Source: a virus
Length of the DNA: 20,567 nucleotides
Virus record (IMG/VR): IMGVR_UViG_3300009157_000051
Coordinates: 1-20,567 of that record
Direction: 5' to 3' (one strand)
The notes beneath the pieces are model-generated. The model was not told where the DNA came from. It did no database searches and worked only from the letters and a program-made list of their open reading frames with translations. The position numbers and the translations under genes were made by a program. Shown piece by piece: positions 14,409-20,567 of the stretch. Numbering within the stretch: position 1 is the first letter of the stretch; the number at the start of each line of letters is the position of its first letter.

Positions 14409-14534
14409 ATTGATTGATTGTTATTAGGTTTGTTGAAATAGTTTGTTTTGATTGTATCAGGTTTTCTGATAGTAGCGGGCAAAAAAATTCCCTCTAATTA
14501 ATAATACTTCAGATACAATCAATAGCAAAATTGT
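14409..14534 (-). promoter_or_regulatory. Major tail gene leader with conserved hairpin/dyad
   Basis: On the minus strand this leader contains TTAATTA, then TTTTTTTGCCC, the dyad TATCAG-AAAAC-CTGATA (14455-14471), and AAACTATTTCAA before the start codon. The same elements occur in the same order in the capsid leader. A longer inverted repeat, 14512-14522 against 14448-14458 (11 bp), shares bases with the dyad, so the two foldings exclude each other. It may be a late promoter with operator, or a structured 5' UTR. Confidence 0.6.
14455..14471. promoter_or_regulatory. 17-bp dyad TATCAG-N5-CTGATA (tail leader copy)
   Basis: TATCAG-GTTTT-CTGATA on the plus strand has perfect 6-bp arms and a 5-base centre. 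It matches the capsid-leader site at 18493-18509 in both arms but not in the centre. The arms are 11 bp apart centre to centre, one helical turn, as expected for a dimeric regulator. It could equally fold as an RNA hairpin. Confidence 0.6.
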
Positions 14535-16364
14535 TTATTCTATACCTGCTCCAATTGCAGTTAAATAGGTTTCTATGAGGGTATTCTTTATAAGAATCTC
14601 AGATTTTGTAAGACCACTACCGATATATGCGTGTGAGTATTCCCTCACAGCAAAACCATAAGGATTGTTACTTCCATCATTAATAGCAGAAATATAAATT
14701 GATTTATCTATTAAGCCTGAAGAAGAGCTGGAAAAATTGTTAACATGGGTACTACCATTTTTATAAGAAGTGATATTAGTGGAATTTAATCTAACAAGAT
14801 CCCAATAACCTTGCGAGTTTGTGGAAACACCAGATACTGATTGATTACCACCATTTAAAATATATAAAGAGATATTACCAGAATAACGTGAAACTATTCT
14901 TACACGAGCACCACCACCGCCTGAACCACTTGCACCCATATCATAACCAGCGTCACCACCAGATGCATAATTTGTGCGGCTATAAATACCAATTGATGCA
15001 GAATTTTGTGTGAAATTAACACCGTTAACAGATGGGATATAGTTAGTATTTAAATAACCAGAAGTGCCATTAGAAATTAAACCACGGTCAATTGTGAATG
15101 ACATTACACCATTAACAGTGCAGTTATGAGAATTCTTTATCCAGTTTAATAAAGCTTCACCATTATTATTAGAATGTGAAGCGAACATATAAAAAGCGTC
15201 TAATTTATTCCAAATTCCATAAGCTTTCAAATCTTTAATAAGATTATTTATTAATACAATTCTATCACTACATGGTTGTGTAGTCATTCGTGCTAACAAA
15301 GCTGTTGTCTCAGGTTCGTATTGATTTATATTAACTGTGAAAGAACGGGTTGATGACCAGTTGCTATTTGTATTGGAATTTTTGCTTCTGACTGACCAGT
15401 AATAAGTTGTGCCATCAGATAAACTATAATCATCAGGAATTGTATATGAACTATTAACAAGATTATTTTCTCTTAAAATTAATGTAGAAAAATCACTTGC
15501 TGTAGATAACCTGAAATCATATGTATCTGCAAAACTTGAATAATTCCAGTTAAAGTCTTGTCTATTTATTCCGTTTTGAAATCCATCCGTTGGAGAGATT
15601 AAAACAGGAACAACTGGAGGGTCTATGGTTGTTTCAAAACTGAAAACAGAAGACCATTCACCATTACCACGTTCATTTATACCACGAACACGCCAATAAT
15701 ATTGAGTTGTGTAGTTAAGCGAAGCCGTAAAAGAATTTATTGCAATAGATTCATCTGAAATTATATGTGAAAAAGAATTATCTGTAGCTATTTGAATTTG
15801 ATATGTATCTGCATTAGTAACTTGAGACCAATGAAATTCAAGAGAATAAGGAACGTTAGATAGTTCATCAACAGGATTTAAAAGAGTTGAGCTGTAAGGA
15901 ACTAATGAAGCAAGAAAATCATAATATTCTACCTTTAAAAGAAAACCTAATTCTTTAAGGTTATTGTTAAGATAAGGAGATACTTCACTAATTGTATATT
16001 TCTGAACACCATTAATATCAAGTATTCTACAGGTTTTAGAAGAATCTATTGAACCATCAAGATTAAAAAATCTTTTAAAATCCTCAATTATTAATTCAGC
16101 ATCATCAGTTGTATTAACAGAATTTATATAAATTAAGACTAATACATCTAAAGATTTCTTATCAATTTCTAAACCTTCGATTTCACTAAGATTAATTTCA
16201 TTACCTAACTGAATACAAACAGCGGGAAATGAATTAAAACTACCTGAAGTTGAATAACCCTTATTAACAATAGCAATTGAGTTATGATAACCATTCGCAG
16301 TTGTGATATTTTGAATATCATTATAAAGACTATCAAGGATTTGCTGACGGATGGTATTAGCCAT
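14535..16364 (-). CDS. Tail terminator-like protein fused to FN3 and lectin-like domains
   Basis: This 609-residue protein has four parts. Residues 1-150 resemble small tail-terminator/completion proteins (helix, then beta strands with SFPAVCIQLGNE and SLDVLVLIYI, and a C-terminal KVEYYDF). About 158-247 and 252-347 are two FN3-like beta domains, each ending in YYW.VR....W SS..SF. Residues 355-609 match a known phage appendage module: ALLARMTTQPCSD, WNKLDAFYMFASHS, a Gly-rich core and a lectin/LamG-like fold. The position between connector and major tail gene is that of the terminator, normally about 120-160 residues, so the extra 450 residues are probably displayed outside the neck. It overlaps the connector gene by 8 bases. 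Confidence 0.75.
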   Translation of the reverse strand: MANTIRQQILDSLYNDIQNITTANGYHNSIAIVNKGYSTSGSFNSFPAVCIQLGNEINLSEIEGLEIDKKSLDVLVLIYINSVNTTDDAELIIEDFKRFFNLDGSIDSSKTCRILDINGVQKYTISEVSPYLNNNLKELGFLLKVEYYDFLASLVPYSSTLLNPVDELSNVPYSLEFHWSQVTNADTYQIQIATDNSFSHIISDESIAINSFTASLNYTTQYYWRVRGINERGNGEWSSVFSFETTIDPPVVPVLISPTDGFQNGINRQDFNWNYSSFADTYDFRLSTASDFSTLILRENNLVNSSYTIPDDYSLSDGTTYYWSVRSKNSNTNSNWSSTRSFTVNINQYEPETTALLARMTTQPCSDRIVLINNLIKDLKAYGIWNKLDAFYMFASHSNNNGEALLNWIKNSHNCTVNGVMSFTIDRGLISNGTSGYLNTNYIPSVNGVNFTQNSASIGIYSRTNYASGGDAGYDMGASGSGGGGARVRIVSRYSGNISLYILNGGNQSVSGVSTNSQGYWDLVRLNSTNITSYKNGSTHVNNFSSSSSGLIDKSIYISAINDGSNNPYGFAVREYSHAYIGSGLTKSEILIKNTLIETYLTAIGAGIE

Positions 16365-16938
16365 ATATATTTATTAACCTATATCTATTAAGTTTTTTGT
16401 GCCATTCAGGAATCATATCTTTAAAAGATTTACCTTCACTTGTGGTACTATTGAAGTTTTTATTAGACAACCCTAATTGCGATTGACCTGAAAGAGGACT
16501 ATTGAAAAACTTTAAAGCTGACATTTCTATGCAAACACCTTTTAAATCATCCGGTGCATCCGTGAAACCGCCATCAAAAACAACTTCAATGTTCTTTCTG
16601 CCTTTAGGGAAAGTATAATATTTTAGCAGTATAAGGGAATTGGATATAACAATAGCTGAATCTTCAATTGTATCAGGAGAATTAAGCAAATCAACAAAAG
16701 AATTGTTATATAAATACTTTATTGATGAAATAGAAAAAACAGGGTGAGCATTAAGAAATATTTCATTTTTACCATTACCATTAATATATTCAGTATATTC
16801 ACCTGCTGTAAGACTTCTATTGCAATAGCTTTCAATATCTTTCACAGATTCATTAATACATTTTTGTAAGAAAGTATCTTTAGATGTATCTTCTGCATTA
16901 ATATTAAGATATGTTTTAAATTCTGAGACTGTAATCAT
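16357..16938 (-). CDS. Head-tail connector (gp6-like adaptor)
   Basis: This 193-residue protein is mostly helical at the N-terminus: MITVSEFKTYLNI, then DTFLQKCINESVKDIESYCNRSL (22-44), the signature opening of gp6-like DNA-packaging adaptors that bind below the portal. The middle is beta-rich (HPVFSISSIKYLYNN and KNIEVVFDGGF), followed by DAPDDLKGVCIEMSALKFFNS, another conserved helix of the family, and a flexible tail. Gene order (capsid, small proteins, this, terminator, major tail) agrees. It shares one base with the zinc-ribbon gene (TAATG). Confidence 0.85.
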   Translation of the reverse strand: MITVSEFKTYLNINAEDTSKDTFLQKCINESVKDIESYCNRSLTAGEYTEYINGNGKNEIFLNAHPVFSISSIKYLYNNSFVDLLNSPDTIEDSAIVISNSLILLKYYTFPKGRKNIEVVFDGGFTDAPDDLKGVCIEMSALKFFNSPLSGQSQLGLSNKNFNSTTSEGKSFKDMIPEWHKKLNRYRLINIYG

Positions 16939-17120
16939 TATGAGTAGTCAGTTTTGTAGAAACCAGAACCTTTGAAAATAAAAGATTGAATATTACCAAT
17001 TAGTCTTTTCAAAGTGTTTTGCTTGCATTGAGGACATTCTACCAAAGGTTTTTCATTAATAGTTTGTAACTCTTCGAAAGAATGGTTACAAAAAGAACAT
17101 ACGTATTGATAGAATGGCAT
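16938..17120 (-). CDS. FmdB-like zinc-ribbon protein
   Basis: This 60-residue protein begins MPFYQYVCSFCNHSFEE and has two Cys pairs, Cys8/Cys11 and Cys29/Cys32, that would bind one zinc. The pattern YxYxCxxCxxxFE followed by CPxC and a terminal GSGFYKTDYS matches FmdB-family zinc ribbons. Such proteins occur in bacterial regulators and occasionally in phage head modules, where the role is unclear; DNA, RNA or protein contact is possible. It shares one base with genes on both sides (TAATG), so it belongs to the head operon. Confidence 0.8.
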   Translation of the reverse strand: MPFYQYVCSFCNHSFEELQTINEKPLVECPQCKQNTLKRLIGNIQSFIFKGSGFYKTDYS

Positions 17121-17281
17121 TATTTAGTTTTGAAACTTTTAAAAGATTTGTCAACGAAAAGTGAAATAAAACCAAGGTCTAAATACTTCTTTGCTTCGTT
17201 ATCATAAAGCCATATATATTCGTTTGGTTGATGGATAATACCTAAATGATAAAATCTTTGTATTACTTTGTAATTTTTCAT
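17120..17281 (-). CDS. Small head-module protein, unknown function
   Basis: I start this gene at ATG 17281 (MKNYKVIQRFYHLG), giving 53 residues. An upstream TTG at 17305 would place the start inside the capsid gene's terminator hairpin. The sequence follows the pattern of short phage proteins between capsid and connector genes: a beta strand ending in F, a Gly-containing turn, a helix with EAKKYLDLG, and a final hydrophobic FIS. It has no membrane segment or signal. It shares one base with the zinc-ribbon gene. No Shine-Dalgarno is visible. Confidence 0.6.
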   Translation of the reverse strand: MKNYKVIQRFYHLGIIHQPNEYIWLYDNEAKKYLDLGFISLFVDKSFKSFKTK

Positions 17282-17325
17282 AGAAAAAGAAATAGAGCTG
17301 AGCAAGGAGCAAACCCAGCTCTATT
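17281..17325 (-). terminator. Rho-independent terminator of the major capsid gene
   Basis: AATAGAGCTG (17291-17300) pairs perfectly with CAGCTCTATT (17316-17325), a 10-bp stem with a 15-base loop. On the minus strand it starts about 9 bases past the capsid stop and is followed by TCTTTTTCTA. This should end or reduce transcription after the capsid gene, so downstream genes would be made at lower levels or from another promoter. Confidence 0.8.
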
Positions 17326-17334
17326 AGTAAGGGT

Positions 17335-18456
17335 TTAGCTTGTCTTTGATAAAAGAATTGAGAATGCAGATGGATTTACAATTTGAATATCAATTGATTC
17401 ATCGAATCTGAAACCAGTTAACGCTTTTGCGAACATATTATCTGAACCTATTGTAGCGTGTTGAGATGTAGAAATACCGAAACCATTTCTTTCTGCTAAG
17501 TAAGCATTCTTTAGGTCACCGAAAACAATATATTTTGTTCCAACAGTTGTTGTAGCTGTAGAAGGCAATACAGAAGTAGTTCTAACAGGATACCCTAAAA
17601 TCATAGGATTTGCAGAATCAAAAGCACCCATAAATGGGAACTTCAGATTGTTAGCGTCTGCAAGCTGTAAAATTAAGCTTAATACTGATGGATGCATATA
17701 CCAAGCTGCGTTTGGAAGAGTAACTGCGGGAATACCATAAACACAATCCAAAAGTTTACCATAAGTTAAAGCTGCTGCTAAAGTACCTGACAATTCGACT
17801 GCGTTTGTACCAACAACTGCAGAGATACCTGTAATAGGAGAACCAGTACCAACAAAACCTTGTGTATCTTCTTGTTTAGCGAAATCATTTGCTGCTACTT
17901 CTGCTAAGATACTAATAAGGTCTACACCACTATCTTGTAACAATTCATTTGAAACAGGAGTTAATTTTGCATATGTGTGTCTTGTAAATGTTGTTACACC
18001 ATAAGTATCATTACCAACTGTACCTGCTGTATTTTCATCAACCCATGCACCTGAAGATTGAGTAGCAAGCTTAGGCATTGTTAAGGTCTTACTATTCATC
18101 TTTAAGTTAGTAGAATATTTTCTAAACAAGCCATAAATATCTAAAAGCCTTGTTACTTCAGCTTGGAATTCAACTGGTACTAAATATCCACCTGCTGCGT
18201 CTGTACCTTCAACGTTATAAGCTTTGGCGAAAGGATTACCAGAATTAACAAGAACTTCACCTAAGAATTTTTTAAATTTAGCATTCTTGGCTTGTGTTTC
18301 ATTCATACCTTTGGTATTTACTTCATCTGTACCAGGAAGCTGTGCGTGTTTCACATCTATTTTATCTATACCGTATTCTTTTACGGCACTATCAATGGTT
18401 TCAGCTATATAGCTTTTAATGTTTTCCATTGAGTCTAATTTTATTTCGTCAGACAT
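17335..18456 (-). CDS. Major capsid protein (HK97 fold)
   Basis: This 373-residue protein builds the icosahedral shell. About 1-75 is a short charged helical N-terminal region (MSDEIKLDSMENIKSYIAET), which may act as a removable delta/scaffold domain. GGYLVPVEFQAEVTRLLDIYG (from about 89) opens the folded HK97 part, followed by AWVDENTAG, KLTPVSNELLQDSGVDLISILAE and a C-terminal RNGFGISTSQH. I choose ATG 18456; a TTG reading from 18519 would start inside the leader hairpin and its first residues do not look like protein. No Shine-Dalgarno precedes it, but the leader is A-rich. It has its own terminator and a leader matching that of the major tail gene. Confidence 0.95.
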   Translation of the reverse strand: MSDEIKLDSMENIKSYIAETIDSAVKEYGIDKIDVKHAQLPGTDEVNTKGMNETQAKNAKFKKFLGEVLVNSGNPFAKAYNVEGTDAAGGYLVPVEFQAEVTRLLDIYGLFRKYSTNLKMNSKTLTMPKLATQSSGAWVDENTAGTVGNDTYGVTTFTRHTYAKLTPVSNELLQDSGVDLISILAEVAANDFAKQEDTQGFVGTGSPITGISAVVGTNAVELSGTLAAALTYGKLLDCVYGIPAVTLPNAAWYMHPSVLSLILQLADANNLKFPFMGAFDSANPMILGYPVRTTSVLPSTATTTVGTKYIVFGDLKNAYLAERNGFGISTSQHATIGSDNMFAKALTGFRFDESIDIQIVNPSAFSILLSKTS

Positions 18457-18545
18457 TATATTTTCTTTCTTGACATAGTTTATTTGCCGTATATCAGATA
18501 TGCTGATAGCAGAGGGCAAAAAAGGGGAGTTAATTAAGATTTGAT
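18457..18545 (-). promoter_or_regulatory. Major capsid gene leader with conserved hairpin/dyad
   Basis: The minus strand shows, in order, TTAATTAA, TTTTTTGCCC, the dyad TATCAG-CATAT-CTGATA (18493-18509), GGCAAA and AAACTATGTCAAG before the start codon. TTTGCC/GGCAAA (18483-18488 and 18515-18520) encloses the dyad and gives a nested hairpin. TTGCCC followed 17 bases later by TGATAT could be a -35/-10 pair with the dyad as operator. The same parts occur before the major tail gene. Confidence 0.6.
18493..18509. promoter_or_regulatory. 17-bp dyad TATCAG-N5-CTGATA (capsid leader copy)
   Basis: TATCAG-ATATG-CTGATA on the plus strand has perfect arms, and the outer TTTGCC/GGCAAA pair encloses it. 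It lies 37 bases upstream of the capsid start codon. Confidence 0.6.
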
Positions 18546-18656
18546 TTCTACATTCGGAATATCTCCAGTTACTATTTCACCTAATATCTCAAGTAGCTTT
18601 GCGGACTACCTAATATCTCCAGTGAATTCACCTAATATTTCAGTGAATAAGAAATC
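18546..18656 (-). other. Repeated protein-like extension after the protease stop
   Basis: In the same frame as the prohead protease, codons beyond its TAA (18657) continue as DFLFTEILGEFTGDIR, then TAG, then SAKLLEILGEIVTGDIPN and EIKS-like residues to a TAA. The two parts are copies of one unit (EILGEFTGDI and EILGEIVTGDI). They differ by a synonymous GAA/GAG change and by one inserted codon, so the frame is kept. No start codon with a ribosome-binding site is apparent. It could be a stop-readthrough tail, a decayed gene part or a regulatory RNA. Confidence 0.5.
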
Positions 18657-19382
18657 TTAGTTTTGACCTATTTTATTTTTTATTGTTTTGTTTATAAATT
18701 TTTGAAGTTCGTCTTTGATTTGAATAGTTTTGAGATTGGATACTTCGCTGAGAATAGATTCAAACTTATCATTCATTTCTTTTTTGTAGTCTTCAAAAGT
18801 TTGTTTTATATCTTGTGCGGATTGAAGAGAAGATTTAAGAGAACTGATTTCTTCTTCAAATGCAGTAAGCAAATATTCGTTAGTAAAATGAGACTTTAAA
18901 GTATCGGATTTAAGACTTTTAACAAATGAAAGATTAATAGCTGCGGGATTTGCCGGAACAGAAACAGCAGAATATTCTAATAAGTCTATTTTACCATAAA
19001 CATAGACACCATTATCATTTACAGAACCTTGTTCCATTGGAACATAGCCAACTGACCAAGCTTGTAAGAAACCATCCTGATATAAACTAAAGATTTCATT
19101 AGCTAATGGGGTGGTTGCGAATTTTGTTTTTGCAATTATGCCACGCCTTGAATCGTCAAGCTTTGTCCATAGATTTTTACCAATTGGGTTTTCATAAATA
19201 TGTGAGAACAGAACAACAGGATTGTTTCTGTAATTAACAGTATCTACTAATTCAGGAACTATAATTTCATTTGTTCTATCAATATCACGGGTTGTAATGT
19301 AGTGTTCAATAGTTCTTTCTTCAGAATTTACATCCTTATCAACTATTAAAGGACTATCAAAATTTTTATAGAGTGTGTCCAT
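18657..19382 (-). CDS. Prohead protease (HK97-type, U35) with coiled-coil tail
   Basis: This 241-residue serine protease matures the capsid. Catalytic His61 is in LFSHIYENPIG, Ser110 in LQAWSVGY and an acidic residue near Glu136 in DLLEYSAVSVPANP, all in the family order. Residues about 155-235 form a charged coiled coil (FEEEISSLKSSLQSAQ, DYKKEMNDKFESILSEV), which may serve as the scaffold that is fused to the capsid protein in HK97. No Shine-Dalgarno is seen. The gene starts 11 bases after the portal stop. Confidence 0.93.
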   Translation of the reverse strand: MDTLYKNFDSPLIVDKDVNSEERTIEHYITTRDIDRTNEIIVPELVDTVNYRNNPVVLFSHIYENPIGKNLWTKLDDSRRGIIAKTKFATTPLANEIFSLYQDGFLQAWSVGYVPMEQGSVNDNGVYVYGKIDLLEYSAVSVPANPAAINLSFVKSLKSDTLKSHFTNEYLLTAFEEEISSLKSSLQSAQDIKQTFEDYKKEMNDKFESILSEVSNLKTIQIKDELQKFINKTIKNKIGQN

Positions 19383-19393
19383 TGAGGTGAGAA

Positions 19394-20512
19394 TTAATTG
19401 TTATCGAAACCAAAAGCTTGGCGGGCTTCATCTTTAGAAATGACTTCCTTATCAAGAAGCATTTTATAAAGATTAATTTTTATGTTTGTATCTTCGAACT
19501 CAGGATATTCGAAAGTTAGGAAAAGAGATTTATCGTAGTTCTTTTTTAAGAAAATATTAAACTTATCAGTAATAAATCTGCTAAAAGGTTTAATAGTATT
19601 ATCAATGAAATTAACCATAGCAGCTTCAGAATTAGCACGATTAGAGTTTTCTGTAATACCAAATATTGCTGGCGGAACTCTCATTTTAGCAATAATCTCG
19701 TTACGTATATCAATGCGCGATTTATTATAATCAACTTCGCGTGGAGTGCCTTTAAGAGGTTGGTAATTAAGACCGTTTTCTAAGACTGCGAGTTTATTAG
19801 CATTATCAGCACCTTTAAATCTATCATACCAAGAGGTTATTAATCTATCGTAGGTTTCATCAGTTAATTGTTGGTCTGTTGAAAGAACTGCACCCACTGA
19901 AGCATCATTCTCATAAAATCTTTTCTGATAAAGCTGTTGGAGATTATCTATATCTATAGCAAACTTACAGCTATTAATTGTTGGCAAGCCCAAAAACTGA
20001 GATTTAGGAGATGGAAGCTTGAAGTGAATTATTTCATCAATACTGAAAAACCTTGAACCGGATGGCAACCAGTATTCATAACCTATTATCTGTGAACCAT
20101 TATCATCAAACTTTGGCTTAACATTATGAGTTGGAAGTATATAAAAAGAATCTGGCTTGTTAATCTTATTTCTTAAATTCCATACATAGCAATTACCGTA
20201 TAAATCAAGATTAATAGAAATAAGAAATAACAGTTCATACATCGTTTGATCACGTAAATTGGTCTGATTCATTAAATCTATGAATGGATGGTCTGTTATC
20301 TCTTTAATTACAGAACTTCTTTTACTGTAAAGAAAAATTTCTGCTTTTGCTAAGTTTTCTGCCCTTGCTACAACACAAGAATAAACCCAACTTGAAAAAT
20401 AATCTGAATCTGAATCATCACTTAATAAAGGTTTCCATAAACCATTTGAAAAAAATGTTTTCTTAACCGGAGTGAGTTCTTTTTTAGAAAATATCTTTTG
20501 GAAAAATCCCAT
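19394..20512 (-). CDS. Portal protein (HK97 family)
   Basis: This 372-residue protein would form the twelve-subunit ring at the capsid vertex through which DNA enters and leaves. Typical blocks are WVYSCVVARAENLAKAEIFLY (about 42-62), ELLFLISINLDLYGNCYVW (about 93-111), SIDEIIHFKLPSP followed by FLGLPTINSCKFAI, then NKLAVLENGLNYQPL and RNEIIAKMRVPPAIFGI, NRANSEAAMVNFID and a C-terminal LLDKEVISKDEARQAFG. Length is normal for the group. AAGGTGG seven bases before ATG is a good start, and the ATG directly follows the stop of the previous gene. Confidence 0.95.
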   Translation of the reverse strand: MGFFQKIFSKKELTPVKKTFFSNGLWKPLLSDDSDSDYFSSWVYSCVVARAENLAKAEIFLYSKRSSVIKEITDHPFIDLMNQTNLRDQTMYELLFLISINLDLYGNCYVWNLRNKINKPDSFYILPTHNVKPKFDDNGSQIIGYEYWLPSGSRFFSIDEIIHFKLPSPKSQFLGLPTINSCKFAIDIDNLQQLYQKRFYENDASVGAVLSTDQQLTDETYDRLITSWYDRFKGADNANKLAVLENGLNYQPLKGTPREVDYNKSRIDIRNEIIAKMRVPPAIFGITENSNRANSEAAMVNFIDNTIKPFSRFITDKFNIFLKKNYDKSLFLTFEYPEFEDTNIKINLYKMLLDKEVISKDEARQAFGFDNN

Positions 20513-20567
20513 TTATAACCACCTTATTTTAGGTTCTTTGTAATTAAGCGTTCCAGCTTCTAAGGCA
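20513..20567 (-). CDS. C-terminal end of a gene in the terminase large-subunit position (partial)
   Basis: On the minus strand the frame reads ALEAGTLNYKEPKIRWL and stops at TAA 20513-20515, directly before the portal ATG. The rest is outside the window. In HK97-type head modules the gene directly before the portal is usually the terminase large subunit, whose C-terminus is often basic and Trp-containing as here. Only 17 codons are visible, so the identification rests on gene order. Confidence 0.5.
   Translation of the reverse strand, partial: ALEAGTLNYKEPKIRWL

Noticed and set aside
17282-17305. TTG-initiated extension of the small head protein
   Set aside because: It lies in the capsid terminator stem; ATG at 17281 is preferred.
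18457-18519. TTG-initiated N-terminal extension of the capsid protein
   Set aside because: It would start inside the conserved leader dyad and its residues are encoded by the leader elements; ATG at 18456 gives a normal capsid start.
1-20567. Stop-codon reassignment (suggested by the many TAA in 1-375 and the interrupted tail after the protease)
   Set aside because: Genes here are normal length with tight TAATG and ATGA junctions that use TAA, TAG and TGA as stops, so the standard bacterial code fits.

Overview
The window is about 20.5 kb of low-GC DNA from a tailed bacteriophage or prophage with a long, non-contractile (siphovirus-type) tail. From the right edge leftwards on the minus strand it carries an HK97-type head module, then connector, tail, receptor-binding and lysis genes in the usual order. 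The host is probably a low-GC Gram-negative bacterium, possibly of the Bacteroidota. The reasons are a lipoprotein with a bare Ser-Cys lipobox, a candidate envelope-spanning lysis protein with an outer-membrane-like C-terminus, a glycosyltransferase, and several highly expressed genes that lack a Shine-Dalgarno sequence and have A-rich leaders. Other genes do have good GGAG-type sites, so the host assignment is only an inference.

Layout. Positions 1-511 are very AT-rich and mostly non-coding, with one GC-richer structured element at about 376-452. A minus-strand GIY-YIG nuclease gene (512-856) diverges from a plus-strand accessory/early operon (1343-4442). Between them (857-1342) lies a repeat-rich segment that looks like a replication origin or operator region. 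The plus-strand operon encodes a DNA-binding putative replication initiator, a small membrane protein, a second GIY-YIG nuclease, a small helix-turn-helix protein and a glycosyltransferase. A lipoprotein gene follows, probably as a separate unit. A bidirectional terminator (4478-4507) separates these genes from the convergent late operon.

Late operon (minus strand, 20567 to 4509): end of a gene in the terminase large-subunit position, portal, prohead protease, major capsid protein, small head protein, zinc-ribbon protein, head-tail connector, a very large tail-terminator-like fusion protein, major tail protein, tail assembly chaperone with a programmed -1 frameshift, gp10/gpG-like tail completion protein, tape measure, two baseplate/tail-tip proteins, two receptor-binding/fiber proteins, two membrane-anchored proteins (spanin candidates), holin and GH19-type endolysin.

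The most unusual signals are these. (a) The major capsid and major tail genes share a duplicated leader with the same 17-bp dyad (TATCAG-N5-CTGATA) and each ends in its own hairpin, so they look like matched expression cassettes; a near copy of the dyad lies in the early operon before the second GIY-YIG gene. (b) The prohead protease is followed, in the same frame beyond its TAA, by about 39 codons of repeated protein-like sequence broken by one TAG. (c) A T TTT TTT slippery site yields a 245-residue chaperone fusion. (d) The tail-terminator-like protein carries two FN3-like domains and a lectin-like C-terminal module, suggesting host-binding decoration at the neck. (e) Several iteron-like repeats and dyads lie upstream of the putative replication gene.
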